Assembly (NCBI GenBank): GCA_025454815.1
Contig: JALONR010000020.1
Span: 1-48,269, forward strand
Length of the DNA stretch: 48,269 bases
Origin: Bacteroidales bacterium
GTDB taxonomy: Bacteria; Bacteroidota; Bacteroidia; Bacteroidales; VadinHA17
Reading direction: 5' to 3'
In this document: positions 40,975-48,269 of the stretch, piece after piece
Layout of the letters: each line of letters starts with the position of its first letter
How positions within the stretch are numbered: position 1 is the first letter of the stretch
Program-made: the position numbers and the translations under genes
Notes under the pieces: model-generated
Database searches by the model: none
Seen by the model: only the letters and a program-made list of their open reading frames with translations
What the model was told of the DNA's origin: nothing

Positions 40975-41796
40975 ATGGTTGTATTTCCGAGAGCAAAAAT
41001 AAATATCGGGTTAAGGATCATGGAGAAGAGGCCTGACGGCTATCATAACATCGAGACCTTCTTCTATCCCGTTGACCTGGCTGATGCTCTTGAGTTTGTG
41101 GTAAGGAAGGATCATCGAAGGGGTGATACGCTCAGGGTTACAGGGCTGATGAAGGACTCTGACCCTGAAAGCAACCTGGTGATGAAAGCCGTGAAGATCA
41201 TGCGGCAGTCATTTGACTTCCCCGGAATCCGCATCCATCTTCACAAAAGCATACCGATAGGCGCCGGACTAGGCGGAGGCTCTTCCGACGCAGCCGGAAT
41301 GCTGAAGGCTCTTAACAAATACTTCGGGTTCGGACTCAATTCAGAGGAGTTGCGTTCAATTGCCGGCCTGGTGGGAAGTGACGCACCGTTCTTCATCGAC
41401 AGCACCCCTTCGTTTGCAGAGGGTGTTGGAAACATTCTGTCTGAGTTCCCCCTTGACCTCAGCGGGTATCACATAGTCATACTTTACCCTGATACCAATA
41501 TAAGTACTGCAGAGGCTTATGCCGGGTGTGTCCCATGCCCTGGCGGACTGTCGCTCAGACAGCTTCTCAACCTTCCTGTCAGCGAATGGCGTGGCAGGGT
41601 GGTAAATGATTTCGAACTGAATATTTTCAGGTCATACCCGCAGGTGGGCAGGCTTAAAATGGCCCTTTATGAGGCCGGGGCCATATATGCCTCCATGTCA
41701 GGCAGCGGCTCCGCAGTATATGGCATCTTTGAAGGAGAACCCGGGCTGCCGGGTGAACTGTCTCGCTACAGGCTCAGTACCGGCTATATGATCTGA
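40975..41796 (+). CDS. ispE: 4-diphosphocytidyl-2-C-methyl-D-erythritol kinase
   Basis: 273 residues from ATG at 40975 (MVVFPRAKINIGLRIMEKRP). GHMP-kinase features are the substrate-binding KINIGL.I segment with DGYHNIETFFYPV, the ATP loop PIGAGLGGGSSDAAGML (94-110) and the C-terminal MSGSGSAVYGIF. It phosphorylates CDP-methylerythritol in the MEP pathway of isoprenoid synthesis, which shows that the organism uses the MEP route. This route feeds precursors to the crtI-crtB pair and to quinones. It is divergent from dnaB and ends 2 bp from the convergent biotin-carrier gene. Confidence 0.96.
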   Translation: MVVFPRAKINIGLRIMEKRPDGYHNIETFFYPVDLADALEFVVRKDHRRGDTLRVTGLMKDSDPESNLVMKAVKIMRQSFDFPGIRIHLHKSIPIGAGLGGGSSDAAGMLKALNKYFGFGLNSEELRSIAGLVGSDAPFFIDSTPSFAEGVGNILSEFPLDLSGYHIVILYPDTNISTAEAYAGCVPCPGGLSLRQLLNLPVSEWRGRVVNDFELNIFRSYPQVGRLKMALYEAGAIYASMSGSGSAVYGIFEGEPGLPGELSRYRLSTGYMI

Positions 41797-41798
41797 CC

Positions 41799-42122
41799 TC
41801 AGGATATCTCTGCAAGAATAACCCCTTTTGCAACCCTGTCGCCGGGACTGACATTGACGGCAACAACCTTCCCGTCCATGTGGCTCTTCAGCCTGTTCTT
41901 CATCTTCATCGCCTCAAGGATGACAATATCATCCCCCTCCTTCACCGTGTCACCGGGTTTTACCAGCACCTCTGTCACCGTTCCGGGGATGAAGCTCTGG
42001 ATCCTTCCTGGCACCGGCGGTTCATAAGGCTTGCGTGACACAAACCGCGGACTCAGCCTGGTTGTATAGGATGTATGGTCTATGATAAGTTTTTCTGTCT
42101 CTCTCTTTTCCATTTCACTCAT
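41799..42122 (-). CDS. Biotin carboxyl carrier protein subunit (acyl-CoA carboxylase)
   Basis: 107 residues. A short N-terminal part with TRLSPRFVSRKPYEPPVPG leads to a biotinyl domain: IQSFIPGTVTEVLVKPGDTV, the biotinylation motif EAMKM with Lys73, and VVAVNVSPGDRVAKGVILAE. It carries the carboxyl group between a biotin carboxylase and a carboxyltransferase. The MmdA-like carboxyltransferase gene lies 28 bp upstream on the same strand. The biotin carboxylase is not in the window. The residues around Lys73 (AMKM) mark biotin and not lipoate. Confidence 0.93.
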   Translation of the reverse strand: MSEMEKRETEKLIIDHTSYTTRLSPRFVSRKPYEPPVPGRIQSFIPGTVTEVLVKPGDTVKEGDDIVILEAMKMKNRLKSHMDGKVVAVNVSPGDRVAKGVILAEIS

Positions 42123-42150
42123 TTTTTATCAAAACTCGGTGTGACATGAA

Positions 42151-43695
42151 TCAGAAAGGAGGAATCCCGTGTTTTTTCCAGGGCATCTGCACCTCCTTGC
42201 TCTCCGAGACCTCCAGCCCGTGAAGCAGCATGCGGCGTGTCTCCGACGGCTCGATGACCGCATCAACATAACCGCGTGAAGCGGCAACATACGGATTGGC
42301 AAACTTCTCCCTGTATTCATCCACCTTCTGGCGGCGCATCTCATCAGGATTCGATGCAGAGGTGATCTCCTTGCGGAAGATGATGTTGGCGGCTCCCTCG
42401 GGTCCCATCACCGCTATCTCGGCTGTGGGCCATGCCAGCACAAAGTCGGCACGGAGATGACGTGAGCTCATGGCTATGTAACCACCGCCATAGGCCTTCC
42501 TGAGTATGACTGTCAGCTTCGGAACTGTGGCTTCGCTGTAGGCGTAAAGAACCTTGGCGCCGTGACGGATGACCCCTGCATGCTCCTGGTCAACACCCGG
42601 GAGATAACCGGGCAGGTCAACAAAGGTTATGAGCGGGATGCTGAATGCATCACAGTATCTTATGAACCTGGCGGCCTTGTCTGACGAGTCAACATCCAGC
42701 ACACCTGCCATCTCCATCGGCTGATTGGCCACGAAACCAACCGTACGTCCTCCCATGCGCCCGAACCCTATTACCATGTTGCGGGCATACATCTCCTGGA
42801 TCTCAAAGAATTCAGAACCATCAGCAACAGCCCTTATAACCTCCCTGACATCATAGGGCAGTGTCGGGTCACCCGGGACTATCTTTTCAATGTCATATCC
42901 CGCTTCAGGCGGCAGTGCCTCGGCAATGGCAGCCTTCATCTCATTGTTTCTGGGTATAAGGGAGATAAGACGCTTGATCTGGCTGAAACACTCCTCCTCG
43001 GAGGTGGCAAAGAAATGAGCGTTGCCGGAAGTCTCACAGTGAACGCGGGCACCACCCAGCGCCTCCATGGAGATCTCCTCGCCGAGGACTGTCTTGATTA
43101 CCTCCGGACCGGTGATGAACATCTTCGAAATATTGTCAACAACAAAGACGAAATCGGTCAGAGCCGGCGAATAGACCGCACCCCCTGCACAGGGACCCAG
43201 TATCACCGATATCTGTGGAATGACCCCGCTTGAAATGGTATTCCTGAAAAAAATCTCGCCGTAGCCGGCAAGAGAGTTTACACCCTCCTGTATGCGGGCG
43301 CCGCCTGAGTCATTTATCCCTATAAGCGGTATCCTCATCTTGAGGGCATGATCCATTATCTTGGTGATCTTGCGCGAATGCATGAGCCCAAGGGACCCCC
43401 CCGCCACCGTGAAATCCTGCGCAAAAATAGCCACGGGATTTCCGTGAACGGTACCCGTCCCGATGACAACGCCGTCACTCGGCAGGTTCTTTTTATCCAT
43501 CCCGAAGTCACGTGCATCATGTTCCACGAACATGTCATACTCGTGGAAGGTGCCCGGATCAAGAATGGCTATAATGCGCTCACGTGCAGTGTTCTTACCC
43601 ATCGCTTTCTGCTTCACGATGGCTTCCTCCCCGCCGCCGAGAAGCATCTTCTCACGCTTCTCCTTTAATTCGCGTATCTTCTTTTCCAATGCCAT
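42151..43695 (-). CDS. mmdA: Acyl-CoA (propionyl/methylmalonyl-CoA) carboxyltransferase subunit
   Basis: 514 residues. The crotonase-like carboxyltransferase halves are complete: ARERIIAILDPGTFHEYDMF, GTVHGNPVAIFAQDFTVAGG, GINDSGGARIQEGV and ILGPCAGGAVYSPALTDF in the first; FVDLPGYLPGVDQEHAGVIR, AYGGGYIAMSS and MGPEGAANIIF in the second. Homologues act in propionyl-CoA carboxylase or in the sodium-pumping methylmalonyl-CoA decarboxylase. No oadG/mmdB-type membrane subunits are adjacent, so sequence does not decide between the two. It is paired with the biotin carrier. MeaB at 21.5-22.6 kb fits the same propionate/methylmalonyl-CoA pathway. Confidence 0.95.
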   Translation of the reverse strand: MALEKKIRELKEKREKMLLGGGEEAIVKQKAMGKNTARERIIAILDPGTFHEYDMFVEHDARDFGMDKKNLPSDGVVIGTGTVHGNPVAIFAQDFTVAGGSLGLMHSRKITKIMDHALKMRIPLIGINDSGGARIQEGVNSLAGYGEIFFRNTISSGVIPQISVILGPCAGGAVYSPALTDFVFVVDNISKMFITGPEVIKTVLGEEISMEALGGARVHCETSGNAHFFATSEEECFSQIKRLISLIPRNNEMKAAIAEALPPEAGYDIEKIVPGDPTLPYDVREVIRAVADGSEFFEIQEMYARNMVIGFGRMGGRTVGFVANQPMEMAGVLDVDSSDKAARFIRYCDAFSIPLITFVDLPGYLPGVDQEHAGVIRHGAKVLYAYSEATVPKLTVILRKAYGGGYIAMSSRHLRADFVLAWPTAEIAVMGPEGAANIIFRKEITSASNPDEMRRQKVDEYREKFANPYVAASRGYVDAVIEPSETRRMLLHGLEVSESKEVQMPWKKHGIPPF

Positions 43696-43787
43696 AATTA
43701 TAGTTTTTTAATCCCTGTAAATCCTTTTTAAAAAAAAGCACGGCAATTTAATAAAAAATAGATATGCACAAAATGATAAGAAATGTG

Positions 43788-44927
43788 CTATTTCGGCGCG
43801 GTATAATAGACTCCTGCCGCAATAAAGGTATATATGATATTGGGTATCCACATGGCCAGTGCCGGGTCAAGATCGCCCTTCAATGAAAACTGCGAGGAGA
43901 ACTGCATGAAGAGTATATATGAGAATGTAAGCATCAGCCCCAGCCCGATCTGCATGCCTATCCCGCCCTTGATCTTCCTGGATGAGAGTGAGACCCCTAT
44001 GACTGTAAGTATGAAGAAGGCAAAGGGTGAAGCATTCCGGCGGTGTTTCTCATTCAGGTACAGTTTGATCTCATCCGAACCCTGGGATTTGAGCACGTCT
44101 ATATAGTCAACCAGTTCACCGCGGGTCATTGTATGGACAAACTCCGGCGCACGGGTGAAGTCGTCAGGACCCACGTTCAGGACAGTGTCAATGCGGCGCC
44201 CCGAGGTTATCCGTTCTCCAAGGCTGTCGGTCTCCCTGATATAGTACCACCATGCCCCCCACTTGTTGGTGGTACTGTCCCATCTTATCATGTTGGCAGT
44301 CATCTTCGACTCAAGCATGCCGCTTTCATTGAACTTTTCCATGCTGAAATTACGGCCGCTTTGAGAGATCCGGTTGTACTGCTCCATATATATGTAAACA
44401 TTCGGGTAGACCTGCCGGTGCACCGAGGAGACATTTACCCTCCTGAAATCGGAACTCCTGTAGTACTTCTCCTCGAAATCGAGCCGCGCGATGTTGGAAT
44501 GGGGCAGCACATAGTTCTGCAGCATGAAGGCACTGAGGGCAATGAATGCGGCAGAGATGAAATATGGTACCATCAGCCTCCTGAAGCTCATCCCGCTGTT
44601 GAGAATTGCTATTATCTCGGTGTTTACGGCCATCCTCGAAGTAAAGAAGATCACCGAGATAAATACGAACATGGGCGCGAAGAGGGTGGCAAAGTAAGGA
44701 ATGAAATTAAGGTAGTAATCGAAAACGATTGCCCTGAAGGGAGCCTGCTTCTGAATGAAATCATCTATCTTCTCAGAGAAGTCAAAGATCACAGCTATGC
44801 CCAGGATGAGCACCAGTGAAAAGATGAATGTCCCGAGGAACTGACGGATGATATACCAGTCGAGAATCCCCGGTGCGAGTTTCTTCAGACTCTTTGTGAT
44901 ATCCTTCGAACTGTTTCTTCCTTCCAT
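43788..44927 (-). CDS. LptF/LptG family permease (YjgP/YjgQ)
   Basis: 379 residues with about six membrane segments: three near the N terminus (LGTFIFSLVLILGIAVIFDF, IPYFATLFAPMFVFISVIFF, YFISAAFIALSAFML) and three near the C terminus (FAFFILTVIGVSLSS, IGLGLMLTFSYILFMQFSSQ, WIPNIIYTFIAAGVYYT). A periplasmic beta-jellyroll-like domain lies between. NTEIIAILNSGMSFRRLM is typical of the family. It forms the membrane part of the LPS export ABC transporter with LptB. Whether it is LptF or LptG is not clear. Its start overlaps the end of tgt by 43 bp; tgt next to this gene is usual in Bacteroidota as I recall. Confidence 0.92.
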   Translation of the reverse strand: MEGRNSSKDITKSLKKLAPGILDWYIIRQFLGTFIFSLVLILGIAVIFDFSEKIDDFIQKQAPFRAIVFDYYLNFIPYFATLFAPMFVFISVIFFTSRMAVNTEIIAILNSGMSFRRLMVPYFISAAFIALSAFMLQNYVLPHSNIARLDFEEKYYRSSDFRRVNVSSVHRQVYPNVYIYMEQYNRISQSGRNFSMEKFNESGMLESKMTANMIRWDSTTNKWGAWWYYIRETDSLGERITSGRRIDTVLNVGPDDFTRAPEFVHTMTRGELVDYIDVLKSQGSDEIKLYLNEKHRRNASPFAFFILTVIGVSLSSRKIKGGIGMQIGLGLMLTFSYILFMQFSSQFSLKGDLDPALAMWIPNIIYTFIAAGVYYTAPK

Positions 44928-46012
44928 GATCCGAATGTACCGTCAAGTATCCTCTCCCTGGCTTCCCTCACCAGGCTCAAATAGAATGCCAGGTTGTGTA
45001 TTGTAGCTATCTGCGCCCCAAGCATCTCGCCCGAGATTACCAGGTGGCGGAGGTATGCCCTGGAGTAGGTTCTGCTTATTTCCGAATGCGACTGCGGGTC
45101 TACCGGTGAGAAATCGGTTGCCCACCGCTGGTTCCTGATGTTTATTATCCCCTCGCCGGTGAAGAGCATCCCGTTGCGGCCGTTGCGTGTTGGCATGACG
45201 CAGTCAAACATGTCAACACCGCGGGCAATTGCCTCAAGGATGTTTGCCGGAGTACCCACCCCCATAAGGTACCTGGGCCTGTCAGCAGGAAGTATCTCAT
45301 TCACAACCTCAATCATCTCGTACATCACCTCAGCCGGTTCACCCACCGATAGTCCGCCGATCGCATTTCCGGGCATGCCGGCAGAGGCGCATTTCTCCGC
45401 CGATATTTTCCTGAGATCACCATAGACCGCCCCCTGAACTATCGGAAAGAGCATCTGTTCCTTTCCGTAAAGCGGTTCTGTGCTGCCCATCTGTGCCACA
45501 CACCTGTCAAGCCAGCGATGGGTCAGCTCCATCGACTTCTTCGCATACCTGTGATCGCAGGGGTAAGGGGCACATTCATCGAAAGCCATTATAATGTCAG
45601 CACCAATGGTACGCTGAATATCAATGACACCCTCAGGGGTAAAGAGATGCCTGGAACCGTCTATGTGCGATCTGAAGATTGCACCCTCCTCTGTCAGCTT
45701 CCTGTTGGCGGCCAGGGAGAAGACCTGGTACCCGCCGCTGTCGGTCAGCACCGCCCTGTCCCAGGCCATGAAACTGTGCACGCCTCCTGCCCTGCTGATT
45801 ATATCCGTACCGGGCCGCAGGTAAAGATGGTATGTGTTTGCCAGTATTACAGGGGCATCAATTTCCTGCTTCAGGTCACGGTGAAACACCCCCTTCACCG
45901 TTGCCCCCGTACCAACCGGCATGAAGACCGGGGTGGGAATATCCCCGTGGGCTGTTCTAAGTATGCCCGCCCTGGCTGATGTGCCTGCGTCACTGGTCTC
46001 AATGGTGAACAT
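44885..46012 (-). CDS. tgt: Queuine/preQ1 tRNA-guanine transglycosylase with substituted zinc site
   Basis: 375 residues from ATG at 46012 (MFTIETSDAGTSARAG); an earlier in-frame start at 46111 adds an unconvincing N terminus. Catalytic residues are intact: Asp91 (LTDSGGYQVFSL) and the nucleophile Asp270 (FDCVMPTRNGRNG), with GGLSVGEP. The enzyme exchanges guanine 34 of tRNAs with GUN anticodons for preQ1. The zinc motif CxCxxC is replaced by Ser308-x-Ser310-x-x-Ser313 (PQSHSEISRTYSRAYL), while the His ligand (His339, ATIHN) remains. So all three cysteines are missing. From memory, Bacteroidota Tgt proteins commonly lack these cysteines, so this may be a lineage trait. Confidence 0.95.
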   Translation of the reverse strand: MFTIETSDAGTSARAGILRTAHGDIPTPVFMPVGTGATVKGVFHRDLKQEIDAPVILANTYHLYLRPGTDIISRAGGVHSFMAWDRAVLTDSGGYQVFSLAANRKLTEEGAIFRSHIDGSRHLFTPEGVIDIQRTIGADIIMAFDECAPYPCDHRYAKKSMELTHRWLDRCVAQMGSTEPLYGKEQMLFPIVQGAVYGDLRKISAEKCASAGMPGNAIGGLSVGEPAEVMYEMIEVVNEILPADRPRYLMGVGTPANILEAIARGVDMFDCVMPTRNGRNGMLFTGEGIINIRNQRWATDFSPVDPQSHSEISRTYSRAYLRHLVISGEMLGAQIATIHNLAFYLSLVREARERILDGTFGSWKEETVRRISQRV

Positions 46013-46139
46013 CTCGCTCTCTGTGGTGGTCACAAAAGTAAGCTTTCTAAGCCTGATTCTGAACAGGCGGTTATCAATTTGAGAAAACGGGATACTGATT
46101 GTTGAAAACATTCTTGCTACCGTTTTTCAATTCTTTATA

Positions 46140-46157
46140 ATATTGCTGGCACAATAT
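46140..46157. promoter_or_regulatory. Palindrome in the divergent tgt / glycosyltransferase gap
   Basis: Inverted repeat ATATTG-CTGGCA-CAATAT, perfect 6-bp arms, 8 bp upstream of the glycosyltransferase start. It might be an operator, or chance given the A/T-rich gap. Confidence 0.3.
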
Positions 46158-46165
46158 CAACACCA

Positions 46166-47305
46166 ATGATCATTTCTGCTGATACTACGCATATTATACT
46201 GCTTGCGCTGCTCATCGTCATGCTCCTGATACAGGCCTGGTACTGGCTTGGATTCTACAGGAGAGCTGCTTTCGCAAAACCCGGGGCAGGAGCTCCCCAG
46301 GCCATTCTCCCTCCACTGTCAGTTGTGATATGCGCCCGGAACGAGGCGGAAAACCTCGCAAAATTCCTGCCTGATGTACTGCGGCAGGACTACCCCTCAT
46401 TTGAAGTTGTTGTGGTGAACGACTGCTCGGAGGATGGTACCGATGATGTCCTGGGCAGCATGATGAAGCAGTATCCCCACCTGAAGGTATCCATGATACA
46501 GAAGGACCCGGGATTCACCCATACCAAGAAACTGGCAATGCTCATAGGCATCAAGGCAGCCGGGAATGACCTGCTGGTATTCACTGACGCCGACTGCCGG
46601 CCGGCATCACCCCAGTGGCTTCGCCGGGTGGCTGAAACAGCAGCATCCGATAAAACTGACATGGTTCTCGGATACGGGGCTTACATGACCGGAAAGGGAC
46701 TTCTGAACAGTTATATCCGCTATGAAACCATGTTCATCGCCATGCAGTATTTCGGTATGGCTATGGCAGGCAAACCCTATATGGGGGTGGGCCGGAACCT
46801 GGCATACCGCAGGAGTTTCTTCTTTGAAAAGGGTGGATTCGGACCTCATAACCATATCATGTCAGGAGATGATGACCTCTTTGTCAATCGCAATTCCACC
46901 CCTGACAACTGCGGGCTGATGATGTCACATGATTCCTTCACCATCTCGGTGCCCTCTGAAAACATTGCCGGCTGGATCAAACAAAAAAGAAGACACCTGA
47001 CCGCAGCCTCCTATTACAGGAAAGAAGACAAACTGCGCCTGTTACTTGAACCATTGTCACGGGTCTCATGGTACGGACTCACCATCGCCATGCTGGTAAT
47101 GCTTGCATCATGGCCTGTTGTACTCTTCCTTGCAACCGCCCGGTTTGTCATGAAAGCCGTCATCCTCCGGAAGGCAGCCTCAACATTCAATGAAAGACAT
47201 TTATGGTTTATTTCGCTCTTTTTTGATATCTTGGCCCCATTCTTAACGGCATTCCTTTACCTTACAACAAGGAGAAAAGGTAAAGGCAGAGAGACATGGA
47301 AGTAG
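46166..47305 (+). CDS. Membrane-anchored family 2 glycosyltransferase
   Basis: 379 residues. An N-terminal membrane segment (about 9-30) precedes a GT-A domain: LSVVICARNEAENL, VVVVNDCSEDGT, the DxD-type motif in FTDADCRP, SGDDDLF and the acceptor-site motif KQKRRHLTA. Two hydrophobic stretches follow (about 305-330 and 345-365). The pattern resembles processive GT2 enzymes (exopolysaccharide or glycolipid synthesis), but the product is unknown. Its 3' end overlaps the sigma-factor gene by 10 bp. It is divergent from tgt. Confidence 0.9.
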   Translation: MIISADTTHIILLALLIVMLLIQAWYWLGFYRRAAFAKPGAGAPQAILPPLSVVICARNEAENLAKFLPDVLRQDYPSFEVVVVNDCSEDGTDDVLGSMMKQYPHLKVSMIQKDPGFTHTKKLAMLIGIKAAGNDLLVFTDADCRPASPQWLRRVAETAASDKTDMVLGYGAYMTGKGLLNSYIRYETMFIAMQYFGMAMAGKPYMGVGRNLAYRRSFFFEKGGFGPHNHIMSGDDDLFVNRNSTPDNCGLMMSHDSFTISVPSENIAGWIKQKRRHLTAASYYRKEDKLRLLLEPLSRVSWYGLTIAMLVMLASWPVVLFLATARFVMKAVILRKAASTFNERHLWFISLFFDILAPFLTAFLYLTTRRKGKGRETWK

Positions 47306-47895
47306 AAACCGGCCTATCGGACAAAGCGCAGTATGACCTCAAGGTTATTGACCGCGCACTTAACGGTGACAGCAGGGCGTACGCCGAACTGCTCAACAGG
47401 TATCGCGATTCTGTCTATTATGTCATGCTCAGAATGGTCAGCAACCCTTCCGATGCGGAAGACCTTACCATCGAAGCCTTCGGCAAGGCGTTCCATAACC
47501 TCGCAAAGTACGTACCATCACACGCCTTCAGCACCTGGCTCTTCAGGATAGCAACCAACAACTGCATCGACTTCATGAGGCGCAAGAGCCAGAGTCCCAG
47601 ACCGTTCGATCAGGATGAAGGAGAAGAGGACGAGGTTGAGGCAACTGTGGCTTCCGATATGATCGCCCCGGATGAGCTGATGATAAACCGCGAGACCGCC
47701 GCATCACTCAACAGGATAGTAAAGACCCTCAAGCCCCGTTACCGCCGCCTCATCGAGCTGCGCTACTTCGAGGACTACTCCTATGAGGAGATTGCCAGTG
47801 AACTGAGCCTCCCCATTGGCACTGTGAAAGCAAGGCTTTTCAGGGCCAAGGTACTCATACTGAACATGGTCCAGAGCAAATCAAGCGGCATTTGA
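47296..47895 (+). CDS. ECF-type RNA polymerase sigma factor
   Basis: 199 residues. Sigma region 2 is at about 22-95 (LLNRYRDSVYYVMLRMV, DAEDLTIEAFGKAFHNLAKY, FSTWLFRIATNNCIDFMRRK). An acidic linker (DQDEGEEDEVEATV) leads to region 4 at about 140-190 (LKPRYRRLIELRYFEDYSYE, EIASELSLPIGTVKARLFRA). It should direct RNA polymerase to a small set of promoters. No anti-sigma factor is adjacent. The gene overlaps the glycosyltransferase (10 bp) and rsmG (TTGA, 4 bp), so it is embedded in an operon with an rRNA methyltransferase, which hints at a housekeeping rather than a stress-only role. Confidence 0.93.
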   Translation: MEVETGLSDKAQYDLKVIDRALNGDSRAYAELLNRYRDSVYYVMLRMVSNPSDAEDLTIEAFGKAFHNLAKYVPSHAFSTWLFRIATNNCIDFMRRKSQSPRPFDQDEGEEDEVEATVASDMIAPDELMINRETAASLNRIVKTLKPRYRRLIELRYFEDYSYEEIASELSLPIGTVKARLFRAKVLILNMVQSKSSGI

Positions 47896-48269
47896 CCACC
47901 CTCGCTGAAAAATACTTTCCGGAACTCTCTTCCACCCAGCGCCATCAGTTTTCCCTGCTGCCTCCCCTCTACAGGGAGTGGAATGACAAAATCAATGTGG
48001 TTTCCCGAAAAGACATTGATAACTTTGAGGTGAACCACATGCTCCACTCACTGGCTATCGCCCGTTTTATCAGTTTCCTTCCGGAGACAGATGTCATTGA
48101 CATCGGCACCGGAGGAGGGCTTCCCGGCATCCCGCTTGCCATCCTTTTCCCGGAAGTAAGATTTACCCTGGTCGATTCAATCGCCAAAAAGATAAAAGTT
48201 GTTGAGGCAATAGCATCCGCCGCAGAAATCACCAACATAAAAACCATCACCGCCCGGGCGGAAAACCTG
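47892..48269 (+). CDS. rsmG: 16S rRNA (guanine(527)-N7)-methyltransferase, N-terminal part
   Basis: 126 codons to the window edge. The frame starts with TTG at 47892, overlapping the sigma-factor stop as TTGA; the next in-frame ATG is about 50 codons on, inside the conserved domain, so TTG is preferred. RsmG landmarks are REWNDKINVVSRKDIDNF, HMLHSLAIARF, the SAM-binding DIGTGGGLPGIPLAILFP and the segment FTLVDSIAKKIKVV. The enzyme methylates N7 of G527 in 16S rRNA. The gene is cut by the window edge; no break is seen in the visible part. Confidence 0.93.
   Translation, partial: MTTLAEKYFPELSSTQRHQFSLLPPLYREWNDKINVVSRKDIDNFEVNHMLHSLAIARFISFLPETDVIDIGTGGGLPGIPLAILFPEVRFTLVDSIAKKIKVVEAIASAAEITNIKTITARAENL

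Noticed and set aside
44043-44819. 258-codon plus-strand frame opposite the LptF/G permease
   Set aside because: No family features; it lies wholly within a conserved membrane protein gene on the other strand.

Overview
The window reads as chromosomal DNA of a free-living or environmental member of the Bacteroidota, most likely order Bacteroidales or a relative. This rests on a SusC/SusD pair, a GldB-type lipoprotein, a fused MurF-alanine racemase, DUF5686, DUF1573 and DUF4369/TlpA proteins, PorT-like barrels, and many upstream boxes of the form TAnnTTTG, the Bacteroidota -7 promoter element. Genes are densely packed on both strands and base composition looks even by eye. No tRNA, rRNA, CRISPR array, phage or insertion sequence was seen.

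Layout. 1-6857 (minus strand) is the end of a polysaccharide-utilisation-type operon: SusC-like receptor, SusD-like lipoprotein, a lipoprotein with two LamG-like modules, and a secreted protein cut by the window edge. 7096-10014 is a secreted S9 peptidase with a repetitive charged insert. 10177-15214 (plus strand) holds a doubtful small ORF, a small outer-membrane protein, an aldo/keto reductase and a coupled carotenoid pair (crtI-crtB). A YfcC-type transporter follows, after two copies of a 38-bp palindromic repeat. 17237-23713 (minus strand) holds a porin-like barrel, an OmpA lipoprotein, a HerA-like ATPase, a TlpA-type thioredoxin, MeaB and a DUF1573 protein. 23932-27207 encodes a three-part outer-membrane protein with a degenerate metalloprotease domain, a TolB-like propeller and an Omp85-type barrel.

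27383-31895 holds a ferredoxin, a gldB homologue, a PorT-like barrel, nadE and a Crp/Fnr regulator. 31896-34930 is tdk and murF-alr (minus strand). 35048-39175 is a translationally coupled run of an uncharacterised protein, rsmI and a DUF5686 protein. dnaB and ispE diverge around 40.8 kb. 41799-46012 (minus strand) is tgt and an LptF/G permease, with mmdA and its biotin carrier. 46166-48269 is a glycosyltransferase, an ECF sigma factor and the start of rsmG, all overlapping.

Most of the window is housekeeping and envelope biology. ispE and crtI/crtB touch isoprenoid metabolism. meaB, mmdA and the biotin carrier belong to methylmalonyl-CoA/propionyl-CoA chemistry. gldB beside nadE is a familiar Bacteroidota neighbourhood. 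I did not find a clearly new multi-gene system. The best leads are the pseudo-protease/propeller/Omp85 fusion, the Tgt with all three zinc cysteines replaced by serine, the uncharacterised repeat protein before rsmI, and several palindromes and extragenic repeats.
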